Shown in pieces: positions 8,340 to 17,800 of a DNA stretch of 64,000 bases. This stretch comes from an uncultured Sulfitobacter sp. Its GTDB lineage: Bacteria; Pseudomonadota; Alphaproteobacteria; Rhodobacterales; Rhodobacteraceae. The stretch covers positions 62,001-126,000 of the forward strand of contig NZ_CANNBM010000006.1 of NCBI RefSeq assembly GCF_947502895.1, in the 5' to 3' direction. The first letter of the stretch is position 1; each line of letters starts with the position of its first letter. The notes under the pieces were generated by a model. That model ran no database searches, was not told the origin of the DNA, and saw only the letters and a program-made list of their open reading frames with translations. A program made the position numbers and the translations under genes.

Positions 8340-9284
8340 ATGATCAGCAAACGCATTTTTCTTACAGGGGCCACAGGGACGGCAGGCCGCGCCACGCTGG
8401 CCGCGCTGCAGGAGGCGGGCCATGATGTGGTGTGTTTTGCGCGCAGTGCCGTTGATCTGGGCGGCGAGGTGCGGGTGGGTGACATCGGCGATGCAGCCTC
8501 GCTGGTGCGGGACGGCTTTCGCGGGGAGGCGTTTGACGCCGTGATCTCGTGCATTGCCTCGCGCAGCGGCACGCCGCGGGACGCGTGGGCGGTGGACCAT
8601 GACGCCAATCTGTCGTTACTGCGCGCCGCGCGGGAGGCAAGCGTGGGACAGTTTGTGTTGTTGTCCGCGATCTGTGTGCAAAAGCCGCTGCTGGAATTCC
8701 AGCGTGCCAAGCTGGCGTTCGAGGCGGAATTGATCGCCTCGGGGCTGACCTATTCCATCGTGCGGCCCACGGCGTTTTTCAAATCCCTGTCGGGGCAATT
8801 GGACCGTGTGCGGGCGGGCAAGCCGTTTTTGGTATTCGGGGACGGAACGCTGACCGCCTGCAAACCGATCAGTGACCGTGATCTGGGCCGCTATATCGCG
8901 GGATGTCTGGAGGATGCTGCGCGGCATAACGCTGTGTTGCCCATCGGTGGACCCGGCCCTGCGATCACGCCGCTGGATCAGGTGGCCGCACTAGAGGCGA
9001 TTTTGGGCCATGAAGTGCGGGTCAAGCGGGTGCCTGTGGCAATGATCAGCGCGATACGCGGCGGGCTGCGCATCGCCGGACGGTTCAGCGGTAAGCTGGC
9101 CGAAAAGGCGGAACTGGCGGGTATCGGGCGCTACTATGCGACGGAATCAATGCTGGTCTGGGACGGGGCGCGCTATGATGCGGAGGCCACGCCCGAGACG
9201 GGCGCCGACACACTGTTTGAATTCTATGCGCAGGTGATAGGTGAAGGCCGCAGCGTGGCGCTGGGGGATCATTCGGTTTTCTGA
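8340..9284 (+). CDS. bciA: BciA-type divinyl (proto)chlorophyllide 8-vinyl reductase, SDR-like NAD(P)-binding protein
   Basis: A 314-residue extended SDR/NmrA-like protein with GATGTAG at residues 10-16 for NAD(P) binding. The middle part LLSAICVQKPLLEFQRAK, followed by Y-S-I-V-R-P-T-A-F-F-K-S-L-S-G-Q, fits the BciA family that reduces the 8-vinyl group of divinyl chlorophyllide using NADPH in (bacterio)chlorophyll synthesis. No other photosynthesis gene is in the window. BciA is often encoded away from the photosynthesis cluster, so this hints at an aerobic anoxygenic phototroph but does not prove it. It is divergent from murJ (115-bp gap) and its 3' end overlaps the MFS gene by 16 bp. No good ribosome site precedes the ATG at 8340. 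A related NAD(P)-binding oxidoreductase of other function is possible. Confidence 0.75.
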   Translation: MISKRIFLTGATGTAGRATLAALQEAGHDVVCFARSAVDLGGEVRVGDIGDAASLVRDGFRGEAFDAVISCIASRSGTPRDAWAVDHDANLSLLRAAREASVGQFVLLSAICVQKPLLEFQRAKLAFEAELIASGLTYSIVRPTAFFKSLSGQLDRVRAGKPFLVFGDGTLTACKPISDRDLGRYIAGCLEDAARHNAVLPIGGPGPAITPLDQVAALEAILGHEVRVKRVPVAMISAIRGGLRIAGRFSGKLAEKAELAGIGRYYATESMLVWDGARYDAEATPETGADTLFEFYAQVIGEGRSVALGDHSVF

Positions 9285-10534
9285 GGCGGTGCAATAGCGA
9301 TGTGCCGCGCCGTCAGCGCAAGCAGCGCAAGGCAGGCGATCCCGCCGATTGTGTACCAGCCAAGGATACGTTGCAGATCAGCGGCGGGCAGCAGCCCTGC
9401 GTCTTGGGCCGAGGTGGCGGCCAGCAGCAGGGTCACGGCAAAGAAAACCTTTCCCCCAAGGCTTTTGAGCGAGAGATATGTGGCGCGGGTGCTGCTTTCC
9501 AACAAGGGCTGGATGCGGGCGAGGATGAAGGGATAGGCCAGCGAATCCGGTACGATCCGCAGCAAGAGGACGCCGATCACCAGCACGGAGGTGCTGGCAG
9601 CGAGGGCGGCAACAAGCGCGATTTGCAGACCAAAGGCGCAGAGCAACAGCAGCGGCAGGCCCAGTGCCGCGCGCAGGCGTACCGCAACCAGAGAGGCCAA
9701 ACCGGAGATCAGCATCATTGCAGAAGTCACGGCACCACTGACCAACGGTGCTTCGGCGGCAAGGCCCAGTTCGTCAAGTGCTGTGAGGATAAAGGGCTGG
9801 CCAAAGACAAATGGTAGATGGCTGTAGGCATACATCAGCACCGTCAGCACAAAGAGCCATGCCAGCACGGGATGGACAAGTGCCGCGCGCAGCTCACCCG
9901 CCTGGCTGCGCAGGGTGGGGGCGGTCTGCGTTTTGCGCGGCGGTTCGGCCATGCGCAGCACAAGCAGGGTGGCGATCCCGTAAGACAGGGCGGTAGCGTA
10001 GAAGGGGAGCGTTGCAGAATAGAGGCTCATTGCGCCGCCGATCACAGCCGAAAGGGCAAAGCCTGCGAGGGTAAAGCGCCACGCGCGCAGCTCTTGCGCT
10101 TCGACCTCGTCTGCGCGGCCTGATGCCTCTAGTGCCTCGTAAAGCAGCGAGGAATCAGTGCCGGATTTGAACGCGGCACCTGCGCCGATCAGACATTGCC
10201 CCAGCGCGAAGGCCGCAAAGCTGCCCCCCATTGCCAGCGCGAGGCAACCCATCACATAGCATACTGTGGACAACAGCAGGGTCGCCCGCCGCCCGATGCG
10301 GTCGGAGAAATAGCCCGACGGCACCTCCAGCACGGTGGTGGCAATGTCGTAGACGGAATAGAGGATGATCGCCTCTGCGCCCGAAAGCTCGGCCTGAAAA
10401 TACAAAAACCACACTGCCTGCCAGAACAGCAGGCTGTTGAAGAGCTGATACCAAGGGATCAAGGCGATGGTCTGGCTGAGGCGCAATGGGCGGGCCTTTG
10501 GCTGGAGTTCGGTGCAGCTTAGGCGCATATGCAC
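9269..10534 (-). CDS. MFS transporter
   Basis: A 421-residue protein with about 12 hydrophobic segments and the MFS loop 2-3 signature G-Y-F-S-D-R-I-G-R-R-A between helices 2 and 3 (about residues 72-84). E-V-P-S-G just before it, and the D-S-S-L-L-Y-E-A-L segment after helix 4, are typical of a bacterial MFS subgroup of unknown substrate. It lies 66 bp downstream of glnD on the same strand and overlaps the end of the bciA gene tail to tail. The start is either 10534 or the ATG two codons later at 10528; neither has a clear ribosome site. Transport direction and substrate cannot be deduced. Confidence 0.85.
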   Translation of the reverse strand: MHMRLSCTELQPKARPLRLSQTIALIPWYQLFNSLLFWQAVWFLYFQAELSGAEAIILYSVYDIATTVLEVPSGYFSDRIGRRATLLLSTVCYVMGCLALAMGGSFAAFALGQCLIGAGAAFKSGTDSSLLYEALEASGRADEVEAQELRAWRFTLAGFALSAVIGGAMSLYSATLPFYATALSYGIATLLVLRMAEPPRKTQTAPTLRSQAGELRAALVHPVLAWLFVLTVLMYAYSHLPFVFGQPFILTALDELGLAAEAPLVSGAVTSAMMLISGLASLVAVRLRAALGLPLLLLCAFGLQIALVAALAASTSVLVIGVLLLRIVPDSLAYPFILARIQPLLESSTRATYLSLKSLGGKVFFAVTLLLAATSAQDAGLLPAADLQRILGWYTIGGIACLALLALTARHIAIAPPQKTE

Positions 10535-10600
10535 GCAGCGAACAGACGCAATAGACGCAGCGATGCTGTTTGGGGCGGGTTTGCGGTTGTCGAGCGGCGC

Positions 10601-13375
10601 CTAGGTATCCGCGCGGGCGACGCCGTCTGTGATGGCTTCGCGCAGGCGTTTTTCCAGCGTGCGCTGTTTGCTTTCGCTATAGTATTTAAGACCGAACATA
10701 TCCTTGACGTAGAAGGTATCGACCACCTGTTCGCCATAGGTGGCGATGACGGCATTGGCGATATACACATTCAGCCCCGCCAGCGTACGCGCCAGATCAT
10801 AGAGCAGGCCGGGGCGGTCGCGGGTATCGACCTCGATGATGGTATAGATTTCGGAGCCGTCATTATCGAAGGTGATATGTGTCGGCACGCGGAAGGCTTT
10901 TTCACGCTTTTTGACCTTGTCGCGGGATTTGAGCGCGTCGCGGGTGATGACCTCGCCGCGCAGGGTTTTTTCGATCATCTGGCGCAGGCGGGGCAGTTTG
11001 GAGGCCTCATAGGCGTTGCCTTCGCTGTCCTGAATCCAGAACGCATCGGTGACATAGCCATCTTTGGTAGTATAGCTGCGGGCATCAACAACATTGGCCC
11101 CCACAAGTGCCAAGGCTCCCGTGAGCCGTGAGAAAATGCCGTGATGGTCGGGCATGACAAAGCATGCGCGGGTGGCATCACGGTCCTCGTCGGGGTGCAG
11201 ATCAATGTTGATCGCCTCTTCGTCCAGATCGCGGAAGAGTTTTGCAAAGGCCACATGGGCTGTCACGTGCAGACCCTGCCAGTAGGGATCATAGTGGCGC
11301 GCCGTTTCGACCTGAAGCGCCTTTTTAGGCCAATCGGGCAAGGCTGCGCGCAGGGTCTTCTTGGCCTCGGCGCCGCGGTTCTGGCGGTTGAGATCTTCCA
11401 GCCCCGTCTCGAGCGCGCGTTCTGTCTGGCGGTAAAGGGCGCGGATCAGCACGGCCTTCCAGTTGTTCCATGTATCAGGGCCTACGCCGCGAATATCACA
11501 AACCGTCAGGACGCAAAGCAGATCAAGGCGTTTGACTGTTTGCACCGCTTTGGCAAAGTCGCGCACGGTGCGCGGATCGGCGATATCGCGTTTCTGGGCC
11601 ATATCGGACATCAGCAGGTGATAGCGCACCAGCCATTCGACTGTCTCGACTTCGTCTTGTTTCAGCCCCAGTCGCGGGGCGACTTTGCGCACGATTGCGG
11701 CACCGAGGATCGAATGATCCTCTGGACGGCCCTTGCCGATGTCATGCAGCAGGAGAGCGATATAGAGAACCTTGCGGTTGACCCCGCGTTTGAGGATGGA
11801 GGACGCAACGGGCAGCTCTTCCTCAAGCTCGTTCTTTTCGATCATCGCAAGGTTGGCGATGGTCTGGATCGTGTGTTCGTCCACGGTATAGCTATGGTAC
11901 ATGTTGAATTGCATCATCGCCACGATCGGCTCGAATTCAGGGATGAAGGCGGCCAGCATCCCCAGCTCGTTCATGCGGCGCAACGCGCGCTCGGGGTTGC
12001 CGTGTTTAAGCAGCAGATCGAGGAAAATGCGCTGGGCCTCGGGATCATTGCGCACGCTGTCGTCGATCAGGTGCAGGTTGGCTTTGACCGTGCGCATGGC
12101 GTCGGGGTGGATCAGCATACCTGTGCGCAACGCCTCTTCAAACAAGCGCAGCAGGTTAAGCGGGTTGGCCAGAAATGCCGCTTCGTCCTTCAGGGCGATG
12201 CGGTTGTGGACCACGACGTAGCCCTCTTTGATGCGGGGACGGCGGCGGAAAAGCCGCTCCAGCAGGGGTTCGGATTTGACGTGCATGTCTTCGAGTTTGG
12301 TCAGGAAGATGCGGGTCAGATCGCCCACGGCGGTGGCATGGCGGAAATAGGCCTGCATGAAGACTTCGACTGCGCGGCGGCCTGCGCTGTCTTGGTATTG
12401 CATCGCCTCGGCCACGCTGACCTGCATGTCGAATGTCAGCTGTTCGGTGGCGCGCTTTGTGAGCAGGTGTAGATGGCCGCGCACGGCCCAGAGGAAATTC
12501 TCGGCCTCTTTGAAAGTCTCGTATTCATCGGCGCGGAACACGCCCTTGTTCACCAGATCGGCGGAATGTTCGACGCCGTGGATGAATTTGGCGATCCAGA
12601 ACAGTGATTGCAGGTCGCGCAGGCCGCCTTTGCCTTCTTTCACGTTCGGCTCGACCACGTATCGCTGGCCTTGTTTGAGGTGGCGGCTGTCCCGCTCGGC
12701 CAGTTTGGCCTCGATGAAATCGCGGCCCGAGCCCGAGAAAAGCTCACGCTTGAGTGTCGCGTCCAGCTCTTCGGCAAGGGCCGTGTCGCCGCCTACATAG
12801 CGATGCTCCAGCAGTGCGGTCTGGATCGTGTAGTCTTCGCCCGCCAGTTGCACGCAGTCGCGGATGGTGCGGCTGGAATGACCGACCTTTAGTTTCAGGT
12901 CCCACAGGATATAGAGCATCGCTTCGATCACGCTGCTGGCCCATGGCGTAATTTTAGCAGGCAGAAGGAATAGCAGGTCCACGTCCGAGTAGGGGGCCAT
13001 TTCGCCGCGGCCGTAGCCGCCCACGCCGATCACGCTGAGCGGGTCCGCGTCTGGCGGGGCGGGGTGCAGACTGTGGGTGGCCACATGCAGGACGGATTTA
13101 ACCATACCGTCCGTGAGGTAGGTATAGGAAGTCGTCATCGCAGCTGCATCAAAAGGAGCCTCGGCAAAGGCGCGCGCGATGGCTTCGCGTCCTTGTGTCT
13201 GTGCTGCGCGCAAGATGCGGACTGTTTCGGCGCGCAGGGCAGCGGGGCTGCTATCGGCTTTTGCTGCGGCTGCAAGCTCGGCGTTGATTGCGGTGCTGTC
13301 GTAAATATCTTTGGGGTCGGCCCCCAGACGCGGCGCTTGGGCCACGTCTAAGGTCCAATTTTCAGGGTCGTTCAT
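10601..13375 (-). CDS. glnD: PII uridylyltransferase / uridylyl-removing enzyme GlnD
   Basis: A 924-residue bifunctional nitrogen sensor that uridylylates PII proteins (GlnB/GlnK) when glutamine is low and removes UMP when it is high. The nucleotidyltransferase motif GGYGRGEMAPYSDVDLLF is at about residues 119-136. A GlnD-specific helical region follows, then the HD hydrolase domain with L-L-H-D-I-G-K-G-R-P-E-D-H. Two C-terminal ACT domains (starting near V-M-P-D-H-H-G-I-F and D-T-R-D-R-P-G-L-L) bind glutamine. Length and domain order are those of full-length alphaproteobacterial GlnD. It follows the lipoprotein gene by 8 bp and is probably cotranscribed with it. Confidence 0.97.
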   Translation of the reverse strand: MNDPENWTLDVAQAPRLGADPKDIYDSTAINAELAAAAKADSSPAALRAETVRILRAAQTQGREAIARAFAEAPFDAAAMTTSYTYLTDGMVKSVLHVATHSLHPAPPDADPLSVIGVGGYGRGEMAPYSDVDLLFLLPAKITPWASSVIEAMLYILWDLKLKVGHSSRTIRDCVQLAGEDYTIQTALLEHRYVGGDTALAEELDATLKRELFSGSGRDFIEAKLAERDSRHLKQGQRYVVEPNVKEGKGGLRDLQSLFWIAKFIHGVEHSADLVNKGVFRADEYETFKEAENFLWAVRGHLHLLTKRATEQLTFDMQVSVAEAMQYQDSAGRRAVEVFMQAYFRHATAVGDLTRIFLTKLEDMHVKSEPLLERLFRRRPRIKEGYVVVHNRIALKDEAAFLANPLNLLRLFEEALRTGMLIHPDAMRTVKANLHLIDDSVRNDPEAQRIFLDLLLKHGNPERALRRMNELGMLAAFIPEFEPIVAMMQFNMYHSYTVDEHTIQTIANLAMIEKNELEEELPVASSILKRGVNRKVLYIALLLHDIGKGRPEDHSILGAAIVRKVAPRLGLKQDEVETVEWLVRYHLLMSDMAQKRDIADPRTVRDFAKAVQTVKRLDLLCVLTVCDIRGVGPDTWNNWKAVLIRALYRQTERALETGLEDLNRQNRGAEAKKTLRAALPDWPKKALQVETARHYDPYWQGLHVTAHVAFAKLFRDLDEEAINIDLHPDEDRDATRACFVMPDHHGIFSRLTGALALVGANVVDARSYTTKDGYVTDAFWIQDSEGNAYEASKLPRLRQMIEKTLRGEVITRDALKSRDKVKKREKAFRVPTHITFDNDGSEIYTIIEVDTRDRPGLLYDLARTLAGLNVYIANAVIATYGEQVVDTFYVKDMFGLKYYSESKQRTLEKRLREAITDGVARADT

Positions 13376-13383
13376 GCGCTTGC

Positions 13384-14568
13384 TCAGAAGCCCGCGCCGC
13401 CAAATGCTTTGGGCGCGTTCTCGAGAAGGACAACTTGATTGCCGCGCACAGTTGCTACGGCCAGCCCGCGCTGGTTGGTGCCGTCCGCGCGCAGGCGGAA
13501 GATGCCGTTGGCCCCTTTAAAGCCAGCACCTTGGGTTAGCGCCGCGCCTGTCAGCGCGTTTTTCTTGCCGCTGCTGACGAGGGAGCCGATAGCCGCGACC
13601 CCGTCAAACGCAAGGCCGGCAATATCCAGCGGGCGCTCGCCATAGGCGCTGTTATAGCGCGCGGCGAAGGCGGCACTGGCACCCGGATCGGGCAGGGCAA
13701 ACCAGCCGCCCTGTACTCCCGGCAGTGCGAGGGTCTGTGCGGGGATGTCCCAGCGCGTCAGCCCGATGAACTGCGATGTGGAATTGGTCACACCTGAGGA
13801 TGGCAACAGATCCGCCAGCAATGGCAGGGCGGTAGAGGAATTGGCGGTCATGAACAGTGCATTTGCACCCGAGCTTTGGATGGTGGCCTTTACCTGTGGC
13901 ACGGCGGCCCGCACGGCTTCTTGGCTGAGCGCATATTCGACGGTGCCGGACAGGGTCGCGCCATTGGCTGAGATCGCTTTTTGAATGGCGTTGCGGCCGA
14001 GCTGCCCGCCGATGTCATTGGCGTGCAGGATCACGATCTTTTCTTTGCCCGCGCGTTTTGCGTAGCTGACCAGCCGCTGTGCGGTATTGTCGAATGTGGG
14101 CCCAAGCACAAAGACGTTGCCGCCTGCGATGGTGGTGTTGTTGGAGAAGGAAAGCACATTCACGCCAGCCTCGGCTACAGCCACGCCTGCGGCATTTGCA
14201 GCTTCACCATAAACCGGACCAAGGATGATCTTTGCACCATCGGCGACCGCTTGGGCTGCGGCGGTTGCGGCGGTGCCTGCCTTGCCTGCGGTGCCATAAA
14301 CCCGCAGGTCGATCTTTACACCGTCCAGATCGCGAATCGCCAGACGGGCGGCGTTTTCAAGATTTTTCGCCAGCAGATTGTCCGAGGCTGTGCCCCCGCG
14401 CGGCACCAGCAGGGCGACAGGCACAGGAGCGTTGGGGTCGATGTTGGGCCCGCCTGCGCGGCTCAGGCCGCCCAATGCGGAAGGATCACAAGCTGACAGC
14501 GCCAAAGCGACGAGCGGCAATAACAGCAGCCGAATGGGCTTTCGGATGGTGCGTAGAATGGCAAACAT
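13384..14568 (-). CDS. Penicillin-binding-protein-activator-like lipoprotein (LpoA/YraM-related periplasmic binding fold)
   Basis: A 394-residue lipoprotein. The signal peptide has a basic start (R-T-I-R-K-P-I-R), a leucine-rich core and the lipobox L-S-A-C with Cys at about residue 27. The mature part is a type I periplasmic-binding-protein fold related to Leu/Ile/Val-binding proteins: V-P-V-A-L-L-V-P-R-G-G, then I-I-L-G-P-V-Y-G-E-A, N-V-L-S-F-S-N-N and F-V-L-G-P-T. This matches the LpoA-like family found next to rsmI and yraN in many proteobacteria; in E. coli LpoA activates PBP1a. It is divergent from rsmI, as in that conserved arrangement. The ATG at 14568 gives a proper signal peptide. 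Its partner enzyme in alphaproteobacteria is not established. Confidence 0.85.
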   Translation of the reverse strand: MFAILRTIRKPIRLLLLPLVALALSACDPSALGGLSRAGGPNIDPNAPVPVALLVPRGGTASDNLLAKNLENAARLAIRDLDGVKIDLRVYGTAGKAGTAATAAAQAVADGAKIILGPVYGEAANAAGVAVAEAGVNVLSFSNNTTIAGGNVFVLGPTFDNTAQRLVSYAKRAGKEKIVILHANDIGGQLGRNAIQKAISANGATLSGTVEYALSQEAVRAAVPQVKATIQSSGANALFMTANSSTALPLLADLLPSSGVTNSTSQFIGLTRWDIPAQTLALPGVQGGWFALPDPGASAAFAARYNSAYGERPLDIAGLAFDGVAAIGSLVSSGKKNALTGAALTQGAGFKGANGIFRLRADGTNQRGLAVATVRGNQVVLLENAPKAFGGAGF

Positions 14569-14655
14569 GGTAACGGTACTCCCCAGTAATGGCGCGAACT
14601 TTGGTCCGTGCTGTCGTTGCCGCAATCATATCGTGTCCAAGGGGCGGGTCCAGCG

Positions 14656-15519
14656 TTGAATATCCATAAGCAGAAGTTAGCACCCGGAATTACATTTGTG
14701 GGTGTCCCTATAGGCACAGCGCGCGATATTACGTTGCGCGCGCTGGATGTGCTGGCGAGCGCCGATCTGTTGGCTGCGGAGGACACGCGCAGCTTGTTGC
14801 GGTTGATGGATATCCACGGCATCGCACTGGACGGGCGGCGGATCACCGCGCTGCATGATCATTCGGGCGAGGGGGCTATGATGCGGCTGGTCAAGGCTGC
14901 GCAGGAGGGGAAATCGGTGGCCTATGCCTCGGAGGCGGGGATGCCGCTGATTGCCGATCCAGGGTTCGAGCTGTCGCGCGCGGCGGCGCTGGCAGGGGTG
15001 CCCGTGACCTGCGCGCCGGGCCCGTCGGCGGTGCTGACGGCGCTGGCACTGGGCGGGCTGCCTACAGACGCGTTCTATTTTGCCGGGTTTTTGCCAAATG
15101 CAAAAGCTGCGCGGCTGGCTGCGATCGAAGGGCTGCGAGATATTCGCGCCACGCTCGTATTTTACGAATCGCCCAAGCGCGTGGGGGCAATGCTGCGCGA
15201 TGCGCAGACAGCGCTGGGGGCTACTCGTACTGCGGCTGTGTGTCGTGAGTTGACCAAGAAATTCGAAGAAGTCCGCCGCGGCACGCTGGAGGAACTGGCG
15301 GATTTCTACGCCACCACCACGCCCAAGGGTGAGATTGTCGTGCTGGTGGACCGTGGTGATTTAGAGAAAATTAACTCTGGTGATTTAGATTCGGAATTGA
15401 GGGAGGCGCTTGGGGATTTGTCCATGCGCGATGCAGTGGATCTTGTTGCGAAGGCACATGGTTTGCCCCGCAGGCAGGTGTATCAGGCTGCACTTGAGCT
15501 GAGTAAGCAAAAAGGATGA
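14656..15519 (+). CDS. rsmI: 16S rRNA (cytidine1402-2'-O)-methyltransferase RsmI
   Basis: A SAM-dependent tetrapyrrole-methylase-fold enzyme that 2'-O-methylates C1402 of 16S rRNA. Motifs: T-P-I-G-type loop seen as F-V-G-V-P-I-G-T-A-R-D-I-T, then A-E-D-T-R, A-S-E-A-G-M-P-L-I-A-D-P-G, and P-G-P-S-A-V-L-T-A-L. No ATG gives the right N-terminus. A TTG at 14656 makes a 287-residue protein, the usual length. A GTG at 14608 would add 16 residues without family support. It overlaps yraN by 4 bp (ATGA), a coupling common in proteobacteria, and is divergent from the LpoA-like gene. Confidence 0.93.
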   Translation: MNIHKQKLAPGITFVGVPIGTARDITLRALDVLASADLLAAEDTRSLLRLMDIHGIALDGRRITALHDHSGEGAMMRLVKAAQEGKSVAYASEAGMPLIADPGFELSRAAALAGVPVTCAPGPSAVLTALALGGLPTDAFYFAGFLPNAKAARLAAIEGLRDIRATLVFYESPKRVGAMLRDAQTALGATRTAAVCRELTKKFEEVRRGTLEELADFYATTTPKGEIVVLVDRGDLEKINSGDLDSELREALGDLSMRDAVDLVAKAHGLPRRQVYQAALELSKQKG

Positions 15520-15905
15520 CGGATTTGACCATGCCAAACACGCGAAACCACCGTGGTGCAATGTCGTTTCATGCAGGGCTGGCCGCAGAGGGGCGGATCG
15601 CGCAAGATTATGAACGGCGCGGGTTTTCGGTGGCGCGACAGCGTTGGCGCGGAAAAAGCGGCGAGATTGATTTGATCGTGCGGGACGGCGATGGTCTGAT
15701 CTTTATCGAAGTGAAGCAAAGCCGTAGTTTTGAGCGGGCAGCACAGCGCGTAAGTGCGAGCCAGATGCGGCGTATATACTCCTGCGCGGAAGAATTTCTT
15801 GGCACACAGCCGCGCGGCAGTCTGACAGATGTGCGGTTTGACGTTGCACTGGTCAATGGTCACGGCGAGACACAAATCATCGAAAACGCCTTCGGACACT
15901 GCTGA
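15516..15905 (+). CDS. YraN family (UPF0102) endonuclease-like protein
   Basis: A 129-residue UPF0102 protein with the family's restriction-endonuclease-like core: an A-E-G-R-I-A-Q-D-Y-E-R-R-G-F start, then G-K-S-G-E-I-D-L-I-V and F-I-E-V-K-Q. The spaced E/D...E-x-K is the PD-(D/E)XK metal site. The biological role of YraN remains unclear. Its start codon overlaps the rsmI stop (ATGA), so both are translated from one message. A later ATG (M-S-F-H-A-G) is a possible alternative start. Confidence 0.92.
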   Translation: MTDLTMPNTRNHRGAMSFHAGLAAEGRIAQDYERRGFSVARQRWRGKSGEIDLIVRDGDGLIFIEVKQSRSFERAAQRVSASQMRRIYSCAEEFLGTQPRGSLTDVRFDVALVNGHGETQIIENAFGHC

Positions 15906-15962
15906 GGGCATTGCGCCTTGCGTCTTGCTTTGTCATCAAGATGACAACAGTAAGGACAGCTC

Positions 15963-16898
15963 ATGAAAATAGCCTTTCAGATGGACCCGATCGGGGACGT
16001 GAACATTGACGCAGACAGCAGTTTCCGCCTTGCCGAAGAAGCGCAGGCGAGGGGCCATACGCTTTTCTTCTATACGCCTGACCATTTGGCCTATCAGGAG
16101 GGGAGGATCACGGCGCGCGGACATGATATGACCGTCCAGCGGGTTGCAGATGCGCCTGCAGTGCTGGGCGACATGCGCGAGGTTGATCTGGCTGATTTTG
16201 ATGTGGTCTGGCTGCGTCAGGACCCGCCGTTTGACATGCATTACATCACGTCCACCCATTTATTGGACCGGATTGCCGAGACGACACTGGTTGTGAACAA
16301 TCCGTTCTGGGTGCGCAACTATCCTGAAAAGCTGCTGGTGCTCGATTTTCCCGACCTGACGCCGCCGACGACCATTGCCCGCGATCTGGATACGATCAAA
16401 GCGTTCAAAGAAAAGCATGGTGATGTGATTTTGAAGCCGCTTTACGGGAATGGTGGGGCAGGTGTTTTCAAGCTGACCCGCGATGACCGAAACCTCAGCT
16501 CGCTGCACGAGTTGTTTACCGGTTTCTCGCGTGAGCCTTTGATTGTTCAAAAGTTTCTGCCTGATGTCTCCAAAGGGGACAAGCGCGTTATTCTTGTGGA
16601 TGGCGCACCTGTGGGGGCGATCAACCGTGTGCCGGCGGCGGGGGAGACGCGCTCGAACATGCATGTGGGGGGGCGGCCAGAGAAGGTGGGCCTGACCGAG
16701 CGGGATCTTGAGATTTGCGAGCGCATTGGCGGATTGTTGAAGGAGAAGGGTCAGGTGTTTGTCGGGATCGATGTGATTGGTGACTATCTGACCGAGATCA
16801 ACGTGACGTCTCCCACCGGTATTCAGGAGCTTGAGCGGTTTGATGGTGTGAATATCGCAGCAAAAATCTGGGATGCAATTGAGGCCAAGCGCGCATGA
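15963..16898 (+). CDS. gshB: Glutathione synthetase
   Basis: A 311-residue ATP-grasp ligase that joins gamma-glutamylcysteine and glycine to make glutathione. The N-terminus M-K-I-A-F-Q-M-D-P-I-G-D-V-N-I-D and the segment V-W-L-R-Q-D-P-P-F-D-M are characteristic of prokaryotic GshB. The ATP-grasp part has V-I-L-K-P-L-Y-G-N-G-G-A-G-V and the C-terminal E-I-N-V-T-S-P-T-G. The start has AAGGA about 8 bp upstream. It overlaps the esterase gene that follows by 4 bp (ATGA), so the two are coupled, although no functional link is known. Confidence 0.97.
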   Translation: MKIAFQMDPIGDVNIDADSSFRLAEEAQARGHTLFFYTPDHLAYQEGRITARGHDMTVQRVADAPAVLGDMREVDLADFDVVWLRQDPPFDMHYITSTHLLDRIAETTLVVNNPFWVRNYPEKLLVLDFPDLTPPTTIARDLDTIKAFKEKHGDVILKPLYGNGGAGVFKLTRDDRNLSSLHELFTGFSREPLIVQKFLPDVSKGDKRVILVDGAPVGAINRVPAAGETRSNMHVGGRPEKVGLTERDLEICERIGGLLKEKGQVFVGIDVIGDYLTEINVTSPTGIQELERFDGVNIAAKIWDAIEAKRA

Positions 16899-17800
16899 GT
16901 ATTATGCAGCGCATTCTGAACCCTTGGTTGCGCGCGGTGGAAAAGCGCCGCATGAAAACTGGCACGCCTGCGCAGCTGCGCCGTGCGCTGGCCGGGCAAT
17001 CACGTATGTTTTTTCACGCGCCGCGCGGGACCGTTTATGCGCAAGAGACATATGACGACGTGCCGTGTCTGGCGGTGATGCCGCGCGGCGCGTCCGAGGA
17101 GCGCGTTTTGTTCTATATCCACGGTGGCGCGTTTGTGTTCGGCAGCCCCTCTACCCACAGCGCGATGGTCGCCAGTCTGGCGCAGCGGATTGGTGCGCGC
17201 GGCGTGATGCCGAAATACCGGCTGGCACCTGAGGCGCCTTTTCCAGCTGCCCCCGATGATGTGCGCGCTGCTTGGGAAGGGCTGCTGCGCAGCGGGGTGA
17301 CACCGGAGAGTATCGTTGTTGGCGGTGATAGTGCGGGCGGTGCGCTGGCCTTTGGGCTGGTTGCGTCACTGCGGGCCGAAGGTGCGCCGATGCCTGGTGC
17401 TGTGTTCGGATTTTCGCCTCTGACAGACCTGACGCATAGCGGTGAGAGCTTTCGTACCAATGCCGAGGCAGATGTGGTTTTGCCCGCAGAGAGTGCGGAC
17501 AAGTTGGGAGCGTTGTTCTTGCGCGGTGCGTCCCCAGAAACGCCAAGCGTGAGCCCGCTGTTCGGGGATTTCGAAGGCGCGCCGCCTGCGTGGATCACTG
17601 TGGGCGATACCGAAGTTTTACTGGATGACGGGCGCAGGTTGGCCGAAAAGCTAAGATCGCAAGGCGTGGATACAACGCTGCAGGTGGAGCGTGATCTGCC
17701 CCATGTCTGGCCGATCTTTCATAACGTGTTGCCCGAGGGGCGCCAGACATTGGATGCCTTGGCGCAATGGATCAGGCAACGGCAAAACTGGGTAGTCTGA
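16895..17800 (+). CDS. Alpha/beta hydrolase (hormone-sensitive-lipase-type esterase)
   Basis: A 301-residue cytoplasmic esterase of family IV. It has the oxyanion-hole motif I-H-G-G-A-F (about residue 75), the nucleophile elbow G-D-S-A-G-G-A-L, an acid in D-T-E-V-L-L-D-D and the catalytic His in L-P-H-V-W-P. No signal peptide. Family IV enzymes cleave short-chain esters; the substrate is unknown. The start overlaps the gshB stop by 4 bp. The 3' end overlaps the comM gene on the other strand by 29 bp, so the last ten codons are read on both strands. Confidence 0.93.
   Translation: MSIMQRILNPWLRAVEKRRMKTGTPAQLRRALAGQSRMFFHAPRGTVYAQETYDDVPCLAVMPRGASEERVLFYIHGGAFVFGSPSTHSAMVASLAQRIGARGVMPKYRLAPEAPFPAAPDDVRAAWEGLLRSGVTPESIVVGGDSAGGALAFGLVASLRAEGAPMPGAVFGFSPLTDLTHSGESFRTNAEADVVLPAESADKLGALFLRGASPETPSVSPLFGDFEGAPPAWITVGDTEVLLDDGRRLAEKLRSQGVDTTLQVERDLPHVWPIFHNVLPEGRQTLDALAQWIRQRQNWVV

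Noticed and set aside
11141..12472. A 443-codon open frame on the plus strand opposite glnD
   Set aside because: It is the mirror of a clearly conserved gene; high GC makes long antisense frames common. No domain is recognisable. The same applies to the 441-codon frame opposite the YbbP permease (48065-49390) and the 375-codon frame opposite coaBC-dut (23670-24797).
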